Positions 8,502-17,260 of a stretch of 64,000 nt of DNA are shown here, one piece after another. Below the pieces are notes generated by a model, which saw only the letters and a list, made by a program, of their open reading frames with translations, did not search any database and was not told the DNA's origin. The DNA comes from Chryseobacterium fluminis (GTDB lineage Bacteria; Bacteroidota; Bacteroidia; Flavobacteriales; Weeksellaceae), in assembly GCF_026314945.1 (NCBI RefSeq), contig NZ_CP111121.1, positions 4,278,001 through 4,342,000 on the forward strand. The letters run 5' to 3'. Position 1 is the first letter of the stretch. The number at the start of each line of letters is the position of its first letter. A program made the position numbers and the translations under genes.

Positions 8502-9191
8502 ATGGAGAAAAAAGAGTTTAGATTTCAGGGATTGGACGCGGAAACTGAATTAAGAATATCACTATTACTGATTATCCCTTCAGTAATTATTATGATCGTA
8601 ATTTTATATTTTTCACACGTAATATTTCCCGGAATATTTTTTCTGATACCGCTAATCTTAGCCGCGATACTTACTATTTCAGTAAGCATTATTTTGCTAA
8701 GACATCTCACTAAAAGAATTAATGACAAAGAATGGACTATCAAAGTTGATAACGGACAGAATGTATTTATAAAATTCAGAAATAAAGAATATAATTTCGG
8801 ATTAAAAGACATCCTGATGATTAAAAATATGGGGAATGTCAATATTCGTTATCTGACTCTCAAAACAACCCTGGACACCATTAAAATCCGGGTTGGAAAT
8901 ACAGGTTTTGCTCCTTTTTCTACACCAGAAGATATTCATGAATTGGATTCTTTTGTAGAGTTTCTGAAACCTTACATAGAAAAGAACTTTAATAAAAAGA
9001 TTTTAAAAAACGCAGCTAACCCCAATATTATTCCAAATTTTGGGGTATATATTGAAAAACAGCAGAAAATTCGCTACACCTTAATTAATAAGCTAAAACC
9101 TTGGCAGATAGCAACGCTTATTGTAGGAACCCTGATGCTGATTATGTTTACATTGATGAAAGTTTTATTTTATTATTTTGATAACCATTAA
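8502..9191 (+). CDS. Membrane protein of the VgrG operon, unknown function
   Basis: 229 residues. Two hydrophobic segments form an N-terminal hairpin (~18-38 and ~42-68), then about 130 residues of soluble domain, then a third segment near the C-terminus (~203-225). It begins 3 bp after the LysM gene and ends 11 bp before the PAAR-like gene, so it belongs to the same transcript. I recognise no family. Its place between spike and carrier genes, with membrane anchoring, fits an immunity protein for a membrane- or envelope-acting toxin, but the same layout would fit a membrane factor needed for effector loading. Confidence 0.6.
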   Translation: MEKKEFRFQGLDAETELRISLLLIIPSVIIMIVILYFSHVIFPGIFFLIPLILAAILTISVSIILLRHLTKRINDKEWTIKVDNGQNVFIKFRNKEYNFGLKDILMIKNMGNVNIRYLTLKTTLDTIKIRVGNTGFAPFSTPEDIHELDSFVEFLKPYIEKNFNKKILKNAANPNIIPNFGVYIEKQQKIRYTLINKLKPWQIATLIVGTLMLIMFTLMKVLFYYFDNH

Positions 9192-9202
9192 ATAAAATCT
9201 CA

Positions 9203-10528
9203 ATGGCAGTTTATTTACCACAAAGAGTTTATGCTGTATGTACAAGCCAATTGAGCTCTGGATACAAGCAATTTGAAATCAGTGATAAGAGACCCGGCAA
9301 AACAGTCCTGCTTGGCTCACAGAATCGTGTTTTTCTGGTTAAATTGGATAAAAAATTATCTGATGATTTTACTTGCAAAAGTGGATGGAGCTCTGGAGCC
9401 GGAACAGTTGCTTTTGGGGGAGGTGTCGTAGGAGGGATGTTACTTGTAGCCGCTACAGCAGCAACTGTTCCTGTAGCAGGATGGATTGTTGGAGGTATAA
9501 TAGCAGTTGCCGCTATTGGTTTCGGGATTTGGCAGATGATGCAAAGTCCTACCTGCAGTGAAATGATTGGTTATGATGAAAGCATGTGGAAGCTTTATCA
9601 TGAAAAAGTCAGTTTCGATAAGAATTGCATCAGAGAAGATTTATCCTTGGCCCTGACTAAAAAATCTATGCTGGCGTGCAAGGAGGGCGGAGTATTATTG
9701 CCTTTCATCAGCGAAACCCAGGCGAGTATAGCTGCAAGTAATATAGCTTCTAATAATAGGATGGAGATGGGAGTGAATATAGGATCAGGTTTAATAGCAG
9801 GTGTTTTGTTTGGTTTTAGTTTAGGGACTGCTCTGCCGGCTGGAGGCTTTCTGGGTGGTGCCCAAAGTCTGCATATCTTAACACAGACTGCTGTTTTCGG
9901 GGCATGGTTGCCAATAGGTTTTTTTATCATTAACCCCATCGCTTCGTCCTCGGGACAGATGCTGAATAGTGTACAAAGTGATGGAGCTTATCAGAATGTG
10001 AAAGGGAATTCAGCTGAATCATCAAGTCTCATACAGCCTACAGATAGCTGGGATCCGCTTTCTCCAAGAAATGATATGATGGCTATAAGAAACAGATTGA
10101 TTCAAAATAATGCTACAAGAAATGATATAGCGGCATTTGATGCAGGGGTGGCCGAAGCGGAAAGACAAGGCACTTATTCCCTGAGGGAAAATCCGCAGCT
10201 TAGGGAAATGATAACAAGGATGAGAAACGGCAATTTCGGCCCGGAGCTTCAGAATATGGTAACAAATAGAAATGGAAACCTCAGAGGAATGATTAACGAG
10301 CGGAACATCAACAATGTTGCTAACTCTCATTCGGAACGGGGAAATACTTCAATTATGGAGAACATGAGAGCAAATCGTGTTTCTTCTGCAACGGCTGTCG
10401 GAGGTATTATTACTCTTATTGCTCCATTCGTCAGTAATTATTTTGCTGAAGCTGCCATTAGAATTGCCGGAGAAAGCTTTGCTGCAGATACTGCAGAAAG
10501 CATAACCGTAAATGCAAATGAGGGATAA
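9203..10528 (+). CDS. PAAR-like (DUF4280) T6SS tip protein with membrane segments
   Basis: 441 residues. The two halves of a DUF4280/PAAR-like fold can be seen: an opening part around residues 5-60 with VCTS, and a closing part around 142-170 with LTKKSMLACKEGG. Between them is an inserted hydrophobic hairpin (~68-112). Cysteines at 13, 58, 118, 142 and 159 could bind metal. Further hydrophobic stretches lie at ~191-246 and ~400-425. Such proteins cap the VgrG spike and usually end in a toxin domain, with the membrane segments helping translocation. Here the last ~190 residues (polar, Asn/Arg-rich, then one hydrophobic segment) show no toxin motif, and the ORF stops right before decayed sequence and an orphan toxin tip. 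Truncation, or replacement of the toxin end, is likely. Confidence 0.68.
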   Translation: MAVYLPQRVYAVCTSQLSSGYKQFEISDKRPGKTVLLGSQNRVFLVKLDKKLSDDFTCKSGWSSGAGTVAFGGGVVGGMLLVAATAATVPVAGWIVGGIIAVAAIGFGIWQMMQSPTCSEMIGYDESMWKLYHEKVSFDKNCIREDLSLALTKKSMLACKEGGVLLPFISETQASIAASNIASNNRMEMGVNIGSGLIAGVLFGFSLGTALPAGGFLGGAQSLHILTQTAVFGAWLPIGFFIINPIASSSGQMLNSVQSDGAYQNVKGNSAESSSLIQPTDSWDPLSPRNDMMAIRNRLIQNNATRNDIAAFDAGVAEAERQGTYSLRENPQLREMITRMRNGNFGPELQNMVTNRNGNLRGMINERNINNVANSHSERGNTSIMENMRANRVSSATAVGGIITLIAPFVSNYFAEAAIRIAGESFAADTAESITVNANEG

Positions 10529-10812
10529 TTTTATTTAAAATAGGACGGTCAGAAATTTCTTGATCTGGGAATTGAATAGTATAACGGGAAAATATAGTGA
10601 AGCATCTGTTTATTTTGAAAAAGCAGAAACTTAATAATATAAAGGCTTTAAGGTACTCCGGGACAATTGATCTGGAATCTGGCAAACCATAAAAAACCAT
10701 TCCCAAGGTTTAAAGACTATATTCAGTCACTTGATCCTAAGTGAAGATGGTAAATTTGCGTACAGTGATTTGGGGTAGCCGGTTTTAAGACAGACTTTCG
10801 GTAATTGTATAA
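10529..10812 (+). pseudogene. Decayed coding debris upstream of orphan toxin tip
   Basis: No frame is open for long, yet fragments in different frames read like real protein. One frame gives DGQKFLDLGIE, interrupted by TAG, and shortly after another frame gives KYSEASVYFEKAE, reminiscent of a TPR helix. Further on come SEDGKFAYSDLG and DYIQSLDP. Several stops and frame shifts separate them. I interpret this as the eroded body of one or more genes between the carrier and the toxin tip; the parent family is not identifiable. Confidence 0.4.
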
Positions 10813-11100
10813 TACCATCTGAAAAAACCATCTGTAAAACCAGGGCAGACAAATACAATACCGATACAATATTCCGGAGATTATAAAATGGATTTTGAAG
10901 CTGCAAGTTTGGCAGCTTTAGGACAGAAGAGTACACCCAAAGGATATGTCTGGCATCATCTGGATGATTATGATCCGGTAACCAATACGGGTACCATGCA
11001 GCTGGTAAAGCAACAGGCTCATAACGGGATTTCGCATGTCGGGGGTTGTAGCCAGTATAAAACAGCTACTGGTAACTCATATACTTTTAAAACTTGGTAA
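10813..11100 (+). pseudogene. Orphan WHH (HNH/ENDO VII-type) nuclease toxin tip
   Basis: An open frame starts after a stop at 10810-10812; its first ATG is at 10888 (70 residues). The sequence holds the hallmark of WHH-type HNH/ENDO VII nuclease toxins: a lead-in YSGDYKMDFEAAS, then GYVWHH, GTMQLV, and closing His residues in AHNGISHVGG. In the ORF from 10888 the motif is W22-H23-H24, with His45 and His50. These domains normally sit at the C-terminal end of large polymorphic toxins. Here the carrier is missing, so this is a displaced tip. The nuclease fold itself may be complete, so expression from 10888 could still be toxic. An immunity gene follows 11 bp downstream. Confidence 0.72.
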
Positions 11101-11111
11101 ATATAATTATT

Positions 11112-11522
11112 ATGGAATTTGAGCAGACAGAAAAACAGCTAACTGAACTTGAGATTTCAGAATTTGAAAAAACAAACGGGATTAATCTTCCTGAGGATTT
11201 TATACAGCATTATCTGAATTATAATGGTGGATATCCCCCTTACGAATATGTAAAAGGGGTAAGAAATATCTTTACAATTAATGGTTTTAATTCATTGAAG
11301 TATGGCTCTTTGCCTATTGAACAAATTATTGCAGATTATAGAAAAAGCGGAATTATTTTCGAAAAAAAGATTCCGTTTGCCTATGATAATGGGGGCAATG
11401 TTTTCGTAATATCTGAAAATGGACAGGTACACATTATTGAAGCGGAATTCTTAGCTGACAAAAAATTTATTTTAGTTTCGGAAACTTTTACAGATTTTTT
11501 GAATTCTTTTTATAACGAGTAA
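11112..11522 (+). CDS. SMI1/KNR4 (SUKH) family immunity protein
   Basis: 136 residues from the ATG at 11112. A TTG start at 11094 is also in frame but would overlap the toxin stop. The SUKH superfamily is recognised from ISEFEKTNGINLPEDF, YLNYNGGYPP and PFAYDNGGNVFVI, the usual order in SMI1/KNR4 domains. SUKH proteins are cytoplasmic immunity proteins that pair with many nuclease toxins, WHH and HNH types included. Its position directly behind the WHH fragment makes it the cognate immunity. It is intact although the toxin carrier is lost, as expected where a defensive gene is kept against kin that still fire the toxin. Confidence 0.85.
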   Translation: MEFEQTEKQLTELEISEFEKTNGINLPEDFIQHYLNYNGGYPPYEYVKGVRNIFTINGFNSLKYGSLPIEQIIADYRKSGIIFEKKIPFAYDNGGNVFVISENGQVHIIEAEFLADKKFILVSETFTDFLNSFYNE

Positions 11523-11708
11523 ATATTTGAGGATGGACAATGAAATGATCATAGGTAAAGACGCTCATATAAGCATCATCTCATAAAATAATAAGGAAGA
11601 AATGACCTTTCCAATGATGAATTAAAACGTTAATATATGTTATAAAGATCTTTCCAAAAACAGAAATTTATTATCTTTAATATTCAATTTAATTTTAATA
11701 AAAACAGT

Positions 11709-12060
11709 ATGGAAGCCTACAATTTTGAAACAGCGATTAAACCCTTTTTCTGGGTGTCATCCGAAAAAACTTCTTCAGTTTGTTTAAATGCGGGAACGTA
11801 CAAAACCGGATATCTTTGAATGGAGAAAAGATGAAGGTTTTGAAGGGAATGGTTATGACTGGACTTCACTGGCAAAAGTTTTTATCAGCGAGAAAAAACC
11901 ACATCTTGCTGATGATATTAAATTCGATCCGGAAGCCGATATGTTCTGTGCCTACTCCGAAAAGCCGGAAAGCCTGAAAGAATTCATTTCAGATTTCAAA
12001 AAAACCTGTGATGACGATATGGTAATTCAGGATTTGTTTTCCAAAGCAGAATTAGATTAA
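11709..12060 (+). pseudogene. Frameshifted Imm51-type immunity gene
   Basis: The ATG at 11709 opens a frame reading MEAYNFETAIKPFFWVSSEK and then SVCLNAGTYKT before stopping just after 11810. The rest of the domain continues in another frame as IFEWRKDEGFEGNGYDW, then SLAKVF, FDPEADMFCAYS, and to the natural end at 12060. Removing one G from the GG at 11808-11809 joins both into a protein of about 116 residues with the Imm51 pattern (EGFEGNGYDW, FDPEADMFC). It is therefore an immunity gene broken by a one-base insertion, or a sequencing error. No partner toxin is present beside it. Confidence 0.75.
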
Positions 12061-12075
12061 AATCATTCTATATTG

Positions 12076-12106
12076 AAAGACCTCATTTTTTAAGAGGTCT
12101 TTTTAT
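12076..12106 (+). terminator. Intrinsic terminator closing the T6SS island
   Basis: Perfect 9-bp stem AAAGACCTC (12076-12084) with GAGGTCTTT (12094-12102), then a T-rich tail. Confidence 0.8.
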
Positions 12107-12199
12107 TTTAAATAGAAAAAGCGGTAAATAGAACAACTTATTTCACGAGACTTTCACCCGGACTCATTATCTTTCAGCACAAAAAAGAACTCTTTTTCT

Positions 12200-12207
12200 T
12201 ATCTTTG
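12200..12207 (+). promoter_or_regulatory. -7 box of polA, possibly a leaderless transcript
   Basis: TATCTTTG matches TAnnTTTG exactly and ends 5 bases before the polA ATG at 12213. Transcription would begin at or next to the start codon. No good -33 element is seen; a TTTC at 12172 is 24 bp away. Confidence 0.4.
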
Positions 12208-12212
12208 TAAAT

Positions 12213-15053
12213 ATGGACGCGACTCAAGATAAAAGATTATTTCTCATCGATGCTTATGCGATGATTTTCAGAGGATATTACGCACTGATCAGAAATCCGA
12301 GACTTACCAGCAAAGGAGTGGATACCTCCGCTATTTTTGGTTTTACAAATTCTCTGATCGAACTGATCCGACGAGAAAGACCTACCCATTTAGCCGTTGT
12401 ATTCGATGTAGGACAGGCCAGTGTAAGAACCGATGATTTTGCAGAGTATAAAGCCAACAGAAACGAAACCCCTGAAGCAATAAAGGTAGCGATTCCATAT
12501 ATTCAGAGGATTCTGGAAGCCATGCACATCCCCCATCTGGGAGTGGAAGGTTACGAAGCAGATGATGTGATCGGAACCATTGCCTGTAAAGCTGAAAAAG
12601 AAGGCTATACGACTTTTATGGTAACTCCCGATAAGGATTTTGCCCAATTGGTTACCGATAAAATTAAAATATATAAACCCGGTCTAAAAGGTGGAGACAT
12701 CGAAATTCTGGGAGTAGAAGAGGTAAAGGCAAAATATGAAATCGAAGATCCGAAACAGGTGATCGATTATCTGGCCATGATGGGCGATGCCGTAGACAAT
12801 ATCCCCGGACTGGAAGGGGTCGGAGAAAAAACGGCCATGAAATTCCTGAAAGAATTCGGAAGCATCGAAAATCTTCTGGCCAATACCGATCAGCTGAAGG
12901 GCAAGCTTAAAGAAAAAGTGGAAGCCTCGGCAGAACGTGGAATTTTATCTAAAAAATTAGCCACAATTATTTGCGACGCTCCCATCGAATTCCACCAGGA
13001 ACAGTACGATCTTGAAACCCCGGATTTTGAAAAAGTAAAAGAGGTTTTTGACGAAATAGAATTCAGAAGATTATACGAAAACCTTTACCGTGCCTTTGCT
13101 CCGGCTGCAACTTCAACAACGGTGGTTGCTGAGGTAGAAGTGACGGTTACAGAAACGTCGCCTCAGCAAAAAGTGGCGCAGGCGGTAGGTCAACTGGATC
13201 TTTTTGCGACTTATGAAGAGCTGGATCAGGCTACCTCAACCAAGTCAACCATTGATACCTACGATCATCTCTACCAGTTCGTAGATAATCCGAAAGCGCA
13301 GAAAGTTCTGGTCAATAACCTGTTAAAGCAGAAAGTAGTCTGCTTCGATACAGAGACAACTTCCCTGAATGAGCTGGAAGCAGAACTGGTCGGCATGAGC
13401 TTCTCTTATAAAAAAGGATTGGCTTACTATGTTCCCTTACCCGAAGATCAGGGTGAGGTTCTGCAGATCCTGGAGATTTTCAGACCGTTCTTTGAGAAAG
13501 AAGACCTGCTGAAAGTAGCTCACAATCTGAAATTTGACTACAAAATTCTTCAGAGATATAATATTACCGTAAAGGGAGCGATGTTTGATACCATGATTGC
13601 TCATTACCTTTTAAACCCGGACGGCAGGCACGGGATGGATTATCTTTCGGAGATTTATTTAAACTATAAACCGGTTTCTATTGAGACCATTATTGGTAAA
13701 AAAGGAAAAAATCAGGGTACTTTCAGAGATGCAGATCTCAGGACCCAGACCGACTACGCGGCGGAAGATGCAGACATCACTTTTCAACTGTATGAGCTGT
13801 TTGCCCCCCAGCTGAAAAAGGAAAAGCTTGAAGACTTATTTTTTACTATAGAAATGCCGTTGATGGAAGTTCTGGCTAAAATGGAGCTGGAAGGCATCTC
13901 TCTTGATGAAAAATGGCTGGCTCAGGAAAGTATAGATCTGGATAATGATTTAAGAAAACTGGAAGCTAAAATATTTGAAATTTCAGGAGAAGAATTCAAC
14001 ATGAACTCGCCAAGACAGCTGGGAGATATTCTGTTCGATAAAATGCAGCTGGATCCGAAGGCTAAAAAAACAAAAACGGGCCAATATGCCACTTCTGAAG
14101 ATGTCCTTCAGAAATTAGCCTCAAAACATGAGATCATTCAGCATATTCTGGAATACAGAACCTATCAGAAGCTAAAATCAACGTATGTTGATGCATTACC
14201 TTCACAGATTGAAAAAACGGATAACCGGGTACATACCAATTTTTCACAGACTACGGCGGCAACAGGTCGTCTGGCCAGTGTAAACCCAAATTTACAGAAC
14301 ATCCCGATAAGAACACTCAGAGGTCAGCAGATCCGTGGCGCTTTTGTTTCAGGAGAAGGGAAAAAGATTATTTCTGCCGATTATTCACAGATCGAACTTC
14401 GTTTGATTGCTGAAATTTCCGGTGAGGATAATATGATTAAGGCTTTCCAGGATGGAGAAGATATTCATGCTTCCACCGCGGCAAAATTATTTAAAATCCC
14501 GTTGGAAGAAGTGTCGAAAACCCAAAGGAGCCAGGCAAAAACAGTAAATTTCGGAATTATTTACGGACAGGGAGCTTTTGCCCTTGCAGAACAGACCGGA
14601 CTTTCGAGAGCGGAGGCCAAACAGATGATCGAAGCCTACTTTGAAACCTATCCCAAACTGAAGGAATATATGTCGGATCAGGTAAGAAAGGCCCGGGAAA
14701 TAGGGTATGTGGAGACTATTCTGGGAAGGAAGCGTCATTTAAAAGATATCAATTCCAATAATTTTGTGGTGAGAGGTCATGCCGAACGGAATGCAGTAAA
14801 CGCCCCGGTTCAGGGAAGCGCTGCTGATGTGGTAAAAATGGCGATGATTAAAATTCAGAAAGAACTTGAAAAAGAAAAGCTGAAGACAAAAATGTTGCTG
14901 CAGGTTCATGATGAATTAATTTTCGAAGCGCCGGTTGATGAGCTTGAAGTAGCTCAGAATATCATCAAAATGGAAATGGAAAATGCCATCGAAACGCAGG
15001 TTCCGCTATTGGTGGAAGTCGGAGTAGGGAACAACTGGCTGGAAGCGCATTAA
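12213..15053 (+). CDS. polA: DNA polymerase I
   Basis: 946 residues, the usual length for a three-domain enzyme. The N-terminal 5'-3' exonuclease (about 1-300) contains EGYEADDVIGT and GDAVDNIPG. A proofreading 3'-5' exonuclease (about 340-540) has FDTETT, AHNLKFDYK and YAAEDADIT, so its catalytic acidic residues look intact, unlike many Gram-positive PolA. The polymerase domain carries ADYSQIELR, the finger helix FGIIYGQGAF and VHDELIFE. It fills gaps and removes RNA primers in the cytoplasm. It stands alone, between the terminator of the T6SS island and an inverted-repeat element, and probably marks the edge of the conserved chromosome backbone. Confidence 0.97.
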   Translation: MDATQDKRLFLIDAYAMIFRGYYALIRNPRLTSKGVDTSAIFGFTNSLIELIRRERPTHLAVVFDVGQASVRTDDFAEYKANRNETPEAIKVAIPYIQRILEAMHIPHLGVEGYEADDVIGTIACKAEKEGYTTFMVTPDKDFAQLVTDKIKIYKPGLKGGDIEILGVEEVKAKYEIEDPKQVIDYLAMMGDAVDNIPGLEGVGEKTAMKFLKEFGSIENLLANTDQLKGKLKEKVEASAERGILSKKLATIICDAPIEFHQEQYDLETPDFEKVKEVFDEIEFRRLYENLYRAFAPAATSTTVVAEVEVTVTETSPQQKVAQAVGQLDLFATYEELDQATSTKSTIDTYDHLYQFVDNPKAQKVLVNNLLKQKVVCFDTETTSLNELEAELVGMSFSYKKGLAYYVPLPEDQGEVLQILEIFRPFFEKEDLLKVAHNLKFDYKILQRYNITVKGAMFDTMIAHYLLNPDGRHGMDYLSEIYLNYKPVSIETIIGKKGKNQGTFRDADLRTQTDYAAEDADITFQLYELFAPQLKKEKLEDLFFTIEMPLMEVLAKMELEGISLDEKWLAQESIDLDNDLRKLEAKIFEISGEEFNMNSPRQLGDILFDKMQLDPKAKKTKTGQYATSEDVLQKLASKHEIIQHILEYRTYQKLKSTYVDALPSQIEKTDNRVHTNFSQTTAATGRLASVNPNLQNIPIRTLRGQQIRGAFVSGEGKKIISADYSQIELRLIAEISGEDNMIKAFQDGEDIHASTAAKLFKIPLEEVSKTQRSQAKTVNFGIIYGQGAFALAEQTGLSRAEAKQMIEAYFETYPKLKEYMSDQVRKAREIGYVETILGRKRHLKDINSNNFVVRGHAERNAVNAPVQGSAADVVKMAMIKIQKELEKEKLKTKMLLQVHDELIFEAPVDELEVAQNIIKMEMENAIETQVPLLVEVGVGNNWLEAH

Positions 15054-15071
15054 GATTCAAAAAATAGAATG

Positions 15072-15165
15072 ATGCTTCGGCATGCTTAATATGACAGATT
15101 TAATACTAACTGTATTATTTAAACAGTGAGTTTGTAGCCATGTCATGCTGAGCCTGTCGAAGCAT
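15072..15165. repeat. Imperfect palindromic repeat, likely bidirectional terminator
   Basis: The 25-base left arm (15072-15096) begins ATGCTTCG and ends ATATGACA. The right arm (15141-15165) reads TGTCATGCTGAGCCTGTCGA then AGCAT. Outer 8 bp pair perfectly and most of the rest pair with mismatches. The right arm has the look of the dispersed intergenic palindromes common in Bacteroidota genomes. T runs follow on the plus side. It separates convergent genes. Confidence 0.6.
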
Positions 15166-15259
15166 TTTTTATACAATGATATTCTATGCATCTTCACCAT
15201 GATTAACATGATAGTCACCGATCTGTAATGCAGAATAAATATTCATTACTTTAAATTGT

Positions 15260-15918
15260 TTAAGAAAGCGCAAACATTAAAAACGCGGTGAACATTACAG
15301 CACTTAAAAACAGGATAAATAATGCTGCTTTTTTAATATCACTTAAGCCCCGCCCGTCTTTTAAGATCAATCGCCTGAAGCCTCCGGAAATAAGAGACAG
15401 TAGAGCGATGAAAAAGAGTAATCCCAGAGCGGTTGCAATCCCGAACCCAAACGGTTTTGATGTTGAACCTTCATGAAAGAGAGGTAAGAAATCATAGAGA
15501 AATAAAAGATTCCAGATGATAATAAAGACGATTGGCAAAAAAGGCTTCAGAGGAAAACCGCCCTGTTTTTGCCGGGAGACAATTCGGGAATCATTTTTTA
15601 TTTCCGGTGAATTTCTTTTTTCTAAAAACCGGTATTTTGAATCTCATTAATGACAGACTTCGGATTTTTCATGGTCCAGAAAATGATGTTTTCATGATAG
15701 CTCTCCACTTTATGAACGATTTTTATTCCCTGCCCAACTAATGCAAGTGAAGAATATGCCTTAATGGTAATAATATCCTGAGGCTGAAAAATAAGATTTC
15801 CAATCAGCGAAGCATTGATTTTCAGGATGTTTTCATCGACATATAAATCTGCAAAAGGATAGGTGGCGTTAGCACGTCCGATTCTGGCTCCCCCGGTAAT
15901 TTTGAAAGATCTGCTCAT
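15260..15918 (-). pseudogene. Frameshifted gene for a conserved-looking membrane protein
   Basis: Two minus-strand frames abut. The first (15918 to 15622) starts MSRSFKITGGARIGRANATY and stops right after NEIQNTGF at a run of five T (minus strand; 15624-15628). The second runs to 15260 and has no ATG of its own near its front, but it is open upstream through the same point and reads LEKRNSPEIKNDSR, then QKQGGFPLKP, then hydrophobic segments. One extra T in the run would join them as NTGFLEKRNS, giving a single protein of about 219 residues: a soluble N-terminal domain plus two to three membrane helices. I infer one gene broken by a homopolymer deletion. Function unknown. Confidence 0.7.
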
Positions 15919-15984
15919 CGAATAAATAAGTTCTGTTTTTTATTTAAGGAATAATTACTGGAATAAAAAGATGATCCTGAACTT

Positions 15985-16380
15985 TCAGACACTGTATTCA
16001 ATCCCGCCGATGTATACCAGAGAAAAGAAATCATTTTCTACGGAAACAGGTTTTGGGATTTGCTTATTCAGAAAAATAATCGAATTGATATCCATATCAA
16101 GATTCATCGCATTGATTCTGTTAATTAAAATAGGAAGCCATTGCTCTGCGAATGAATAGTCTGAAAACTTTTCATAAAGTCCGATATTTCTGTCATCAAA
16201 GCCGTATTCTACAAAATCATGATCAAGCCAGATGGTGTCCTGGGATTCTGCAAATTTTGAAATGTATTTCTCGTCTGATTCTTCTTCCAGATAAAAATTT
16301 TCATCCTCTTCTACAAAGTCATAAAAATCCTCCTCGCTGTTGAAATTTCCTACCCAGAAATCTAGTGTTTCTATTGTCAT
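15985..16380 (-). CDS. Imm22-family (DUF4284-like) immunity protein
   Basis: 131 residues, very acidic. The opening LDFWVGNFNSEEDFYDF, followed by ISKFAESQ and WLDHDFVEYGF, is the pattern I associate with DUF4284/Imm22, a cytoplasmic immunity family found beside polymorphic toxins. No toxin gene lies next to it. Its start is only 13 bp downstream of the stop of the DUF4435 gene on the same strand, so read-through from that cassette is possible, although its base composition is closer to the backbone than to the AT-rich cassette. It may be a stranded immunity gene like those at 11.1-12.0 kb. Confidence 0.72.
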   Translation of the reverse strand: MTIETLDFWVGNFNSEEDFYDFVEEDENFYLEEESDEKYISKFAESQDTIWLDHDFVEYGFDDRNIGLYEKFSDYSFAEQWLPILINRINAMNLDMDINSIIFLNKQIPKPVSVENDFFSLVYIGGIEYSV

Positions 16381-16393
16381 AATTGTTTTACTA

Positions 16394-17260
16394 TTAACTT
16401 TTTATATATGAATTTATTTCTGTTTTTAGATATAAAAGAGCTTTGTCATTAATGTCTTTTGATAATAAATAAGTGAATGATTCAAGTGTCATTTGGGATA
16501 TTAAATTTAAACTTTGTAAATATTCCTTGTAGAATAACAATAAATATTTACCCGGTATATTACTTAATGCTAATTGTTGTGTTTTAAAATATTTTTTAAA
16601 TTTTCGTAACTGATTTGAAAGTGAGAATCTTGAATTAATGTTCTTTAACAAAATTTGAATTTCATCATAATAATCTGTAATGAAATTCATTCTGTAACAA
16701 GGATACGGAGTTGAAAAATCAAAATCTCGAGCATTATTTATTTTATAATAAGGATGGTTTAATGATTTTTCTTGAATTATTATAAATACGCATGCCAATT
16801 CTTTTAAACATTGTACAGATTGTTTTTGCATAAATTTATAATTTAATAATAAGTCAATTTGGTGATTTTTTAATTTAGGATCTTTTATACGTATAATTTC
16901 ATAGATTGATTCCTTTTCAAATAAGTAATTTTCAATTGAATATTTTCTTAAATAAAAAAGATTATCAAGGATACTGACTCTAGAAAGTATTAAATCAAAA
17001 TCTAAATCAGCAATGTATATTTTCTTTTTATTCCCATGATTAATGCCTGCAGAACTTATAATATTAGATTTTCCATTTAAAGGAAAAATTTTTTCAAAGA
17101 CTAAATCAGGAAATAATTTTTTTAGAATATTAAAGTATAAATGTTCTTGATCAGTATCTTCAATGTAAAATTCTACTTCATTAAACTGTGTGTAAAGAAT
17201 ATCCTGTCCCAATAAAAATGAATCAGTAAATTCAGGAAAACCAATTTGAGTATTATTCAT
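16394..17260 (-). CDS. ariB: DUF4435 TOPRIM-type protein, PARIS AriB-like
   Basis: 288 residues. The order of motifs fits DUF4435: EFYIEDTDQEHLYF with candidate catalytic Glu34, LNGKSNI (about 62-68), IYIADLDFD with Asp85/87/89, and SIENYL (108-113). The Glu plus DxD arrangement is the TOPRIM metal centre. In PARIS the AriB protein is released by its ATPase partner on sensing a phage anti-restriction protein and acts as a nuclease that stops translation by cutting tRNA. It overlaps the upstream ATPase gene by 8 bp, so the two are translationally coupled. The gene is far more AT-rich than its surroundings, suggesting transfer. Assignment rests on gene pair, lengths and motifs. Confidence 0.78.
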   Translation of the reverse strand: MNNTQIGFPEFTDSFLLGQDILYTQFNEVEFYIEDTDQEHLYFNILKKLFPDLVFEKIFPLNGKSNIISSAGINHGNKKKIYIADLDFDLILSRVSILDNLFYLRKYSIENYLFEKESIYEIIRIKDPKLKNHQIDLLLNYKFMQKQSVQCLKELACVFIIIQEKSLNHPYYKINNARDFDFSTPYPCYRMNFITDYYDEIQILLKNINSRFSLSNQLRKFKKYFKTQQLALSNIPGKYLLLFYKEYLQSLNLISQMTLESFTYLLSKDINDKALLYLKTEINSYIKS

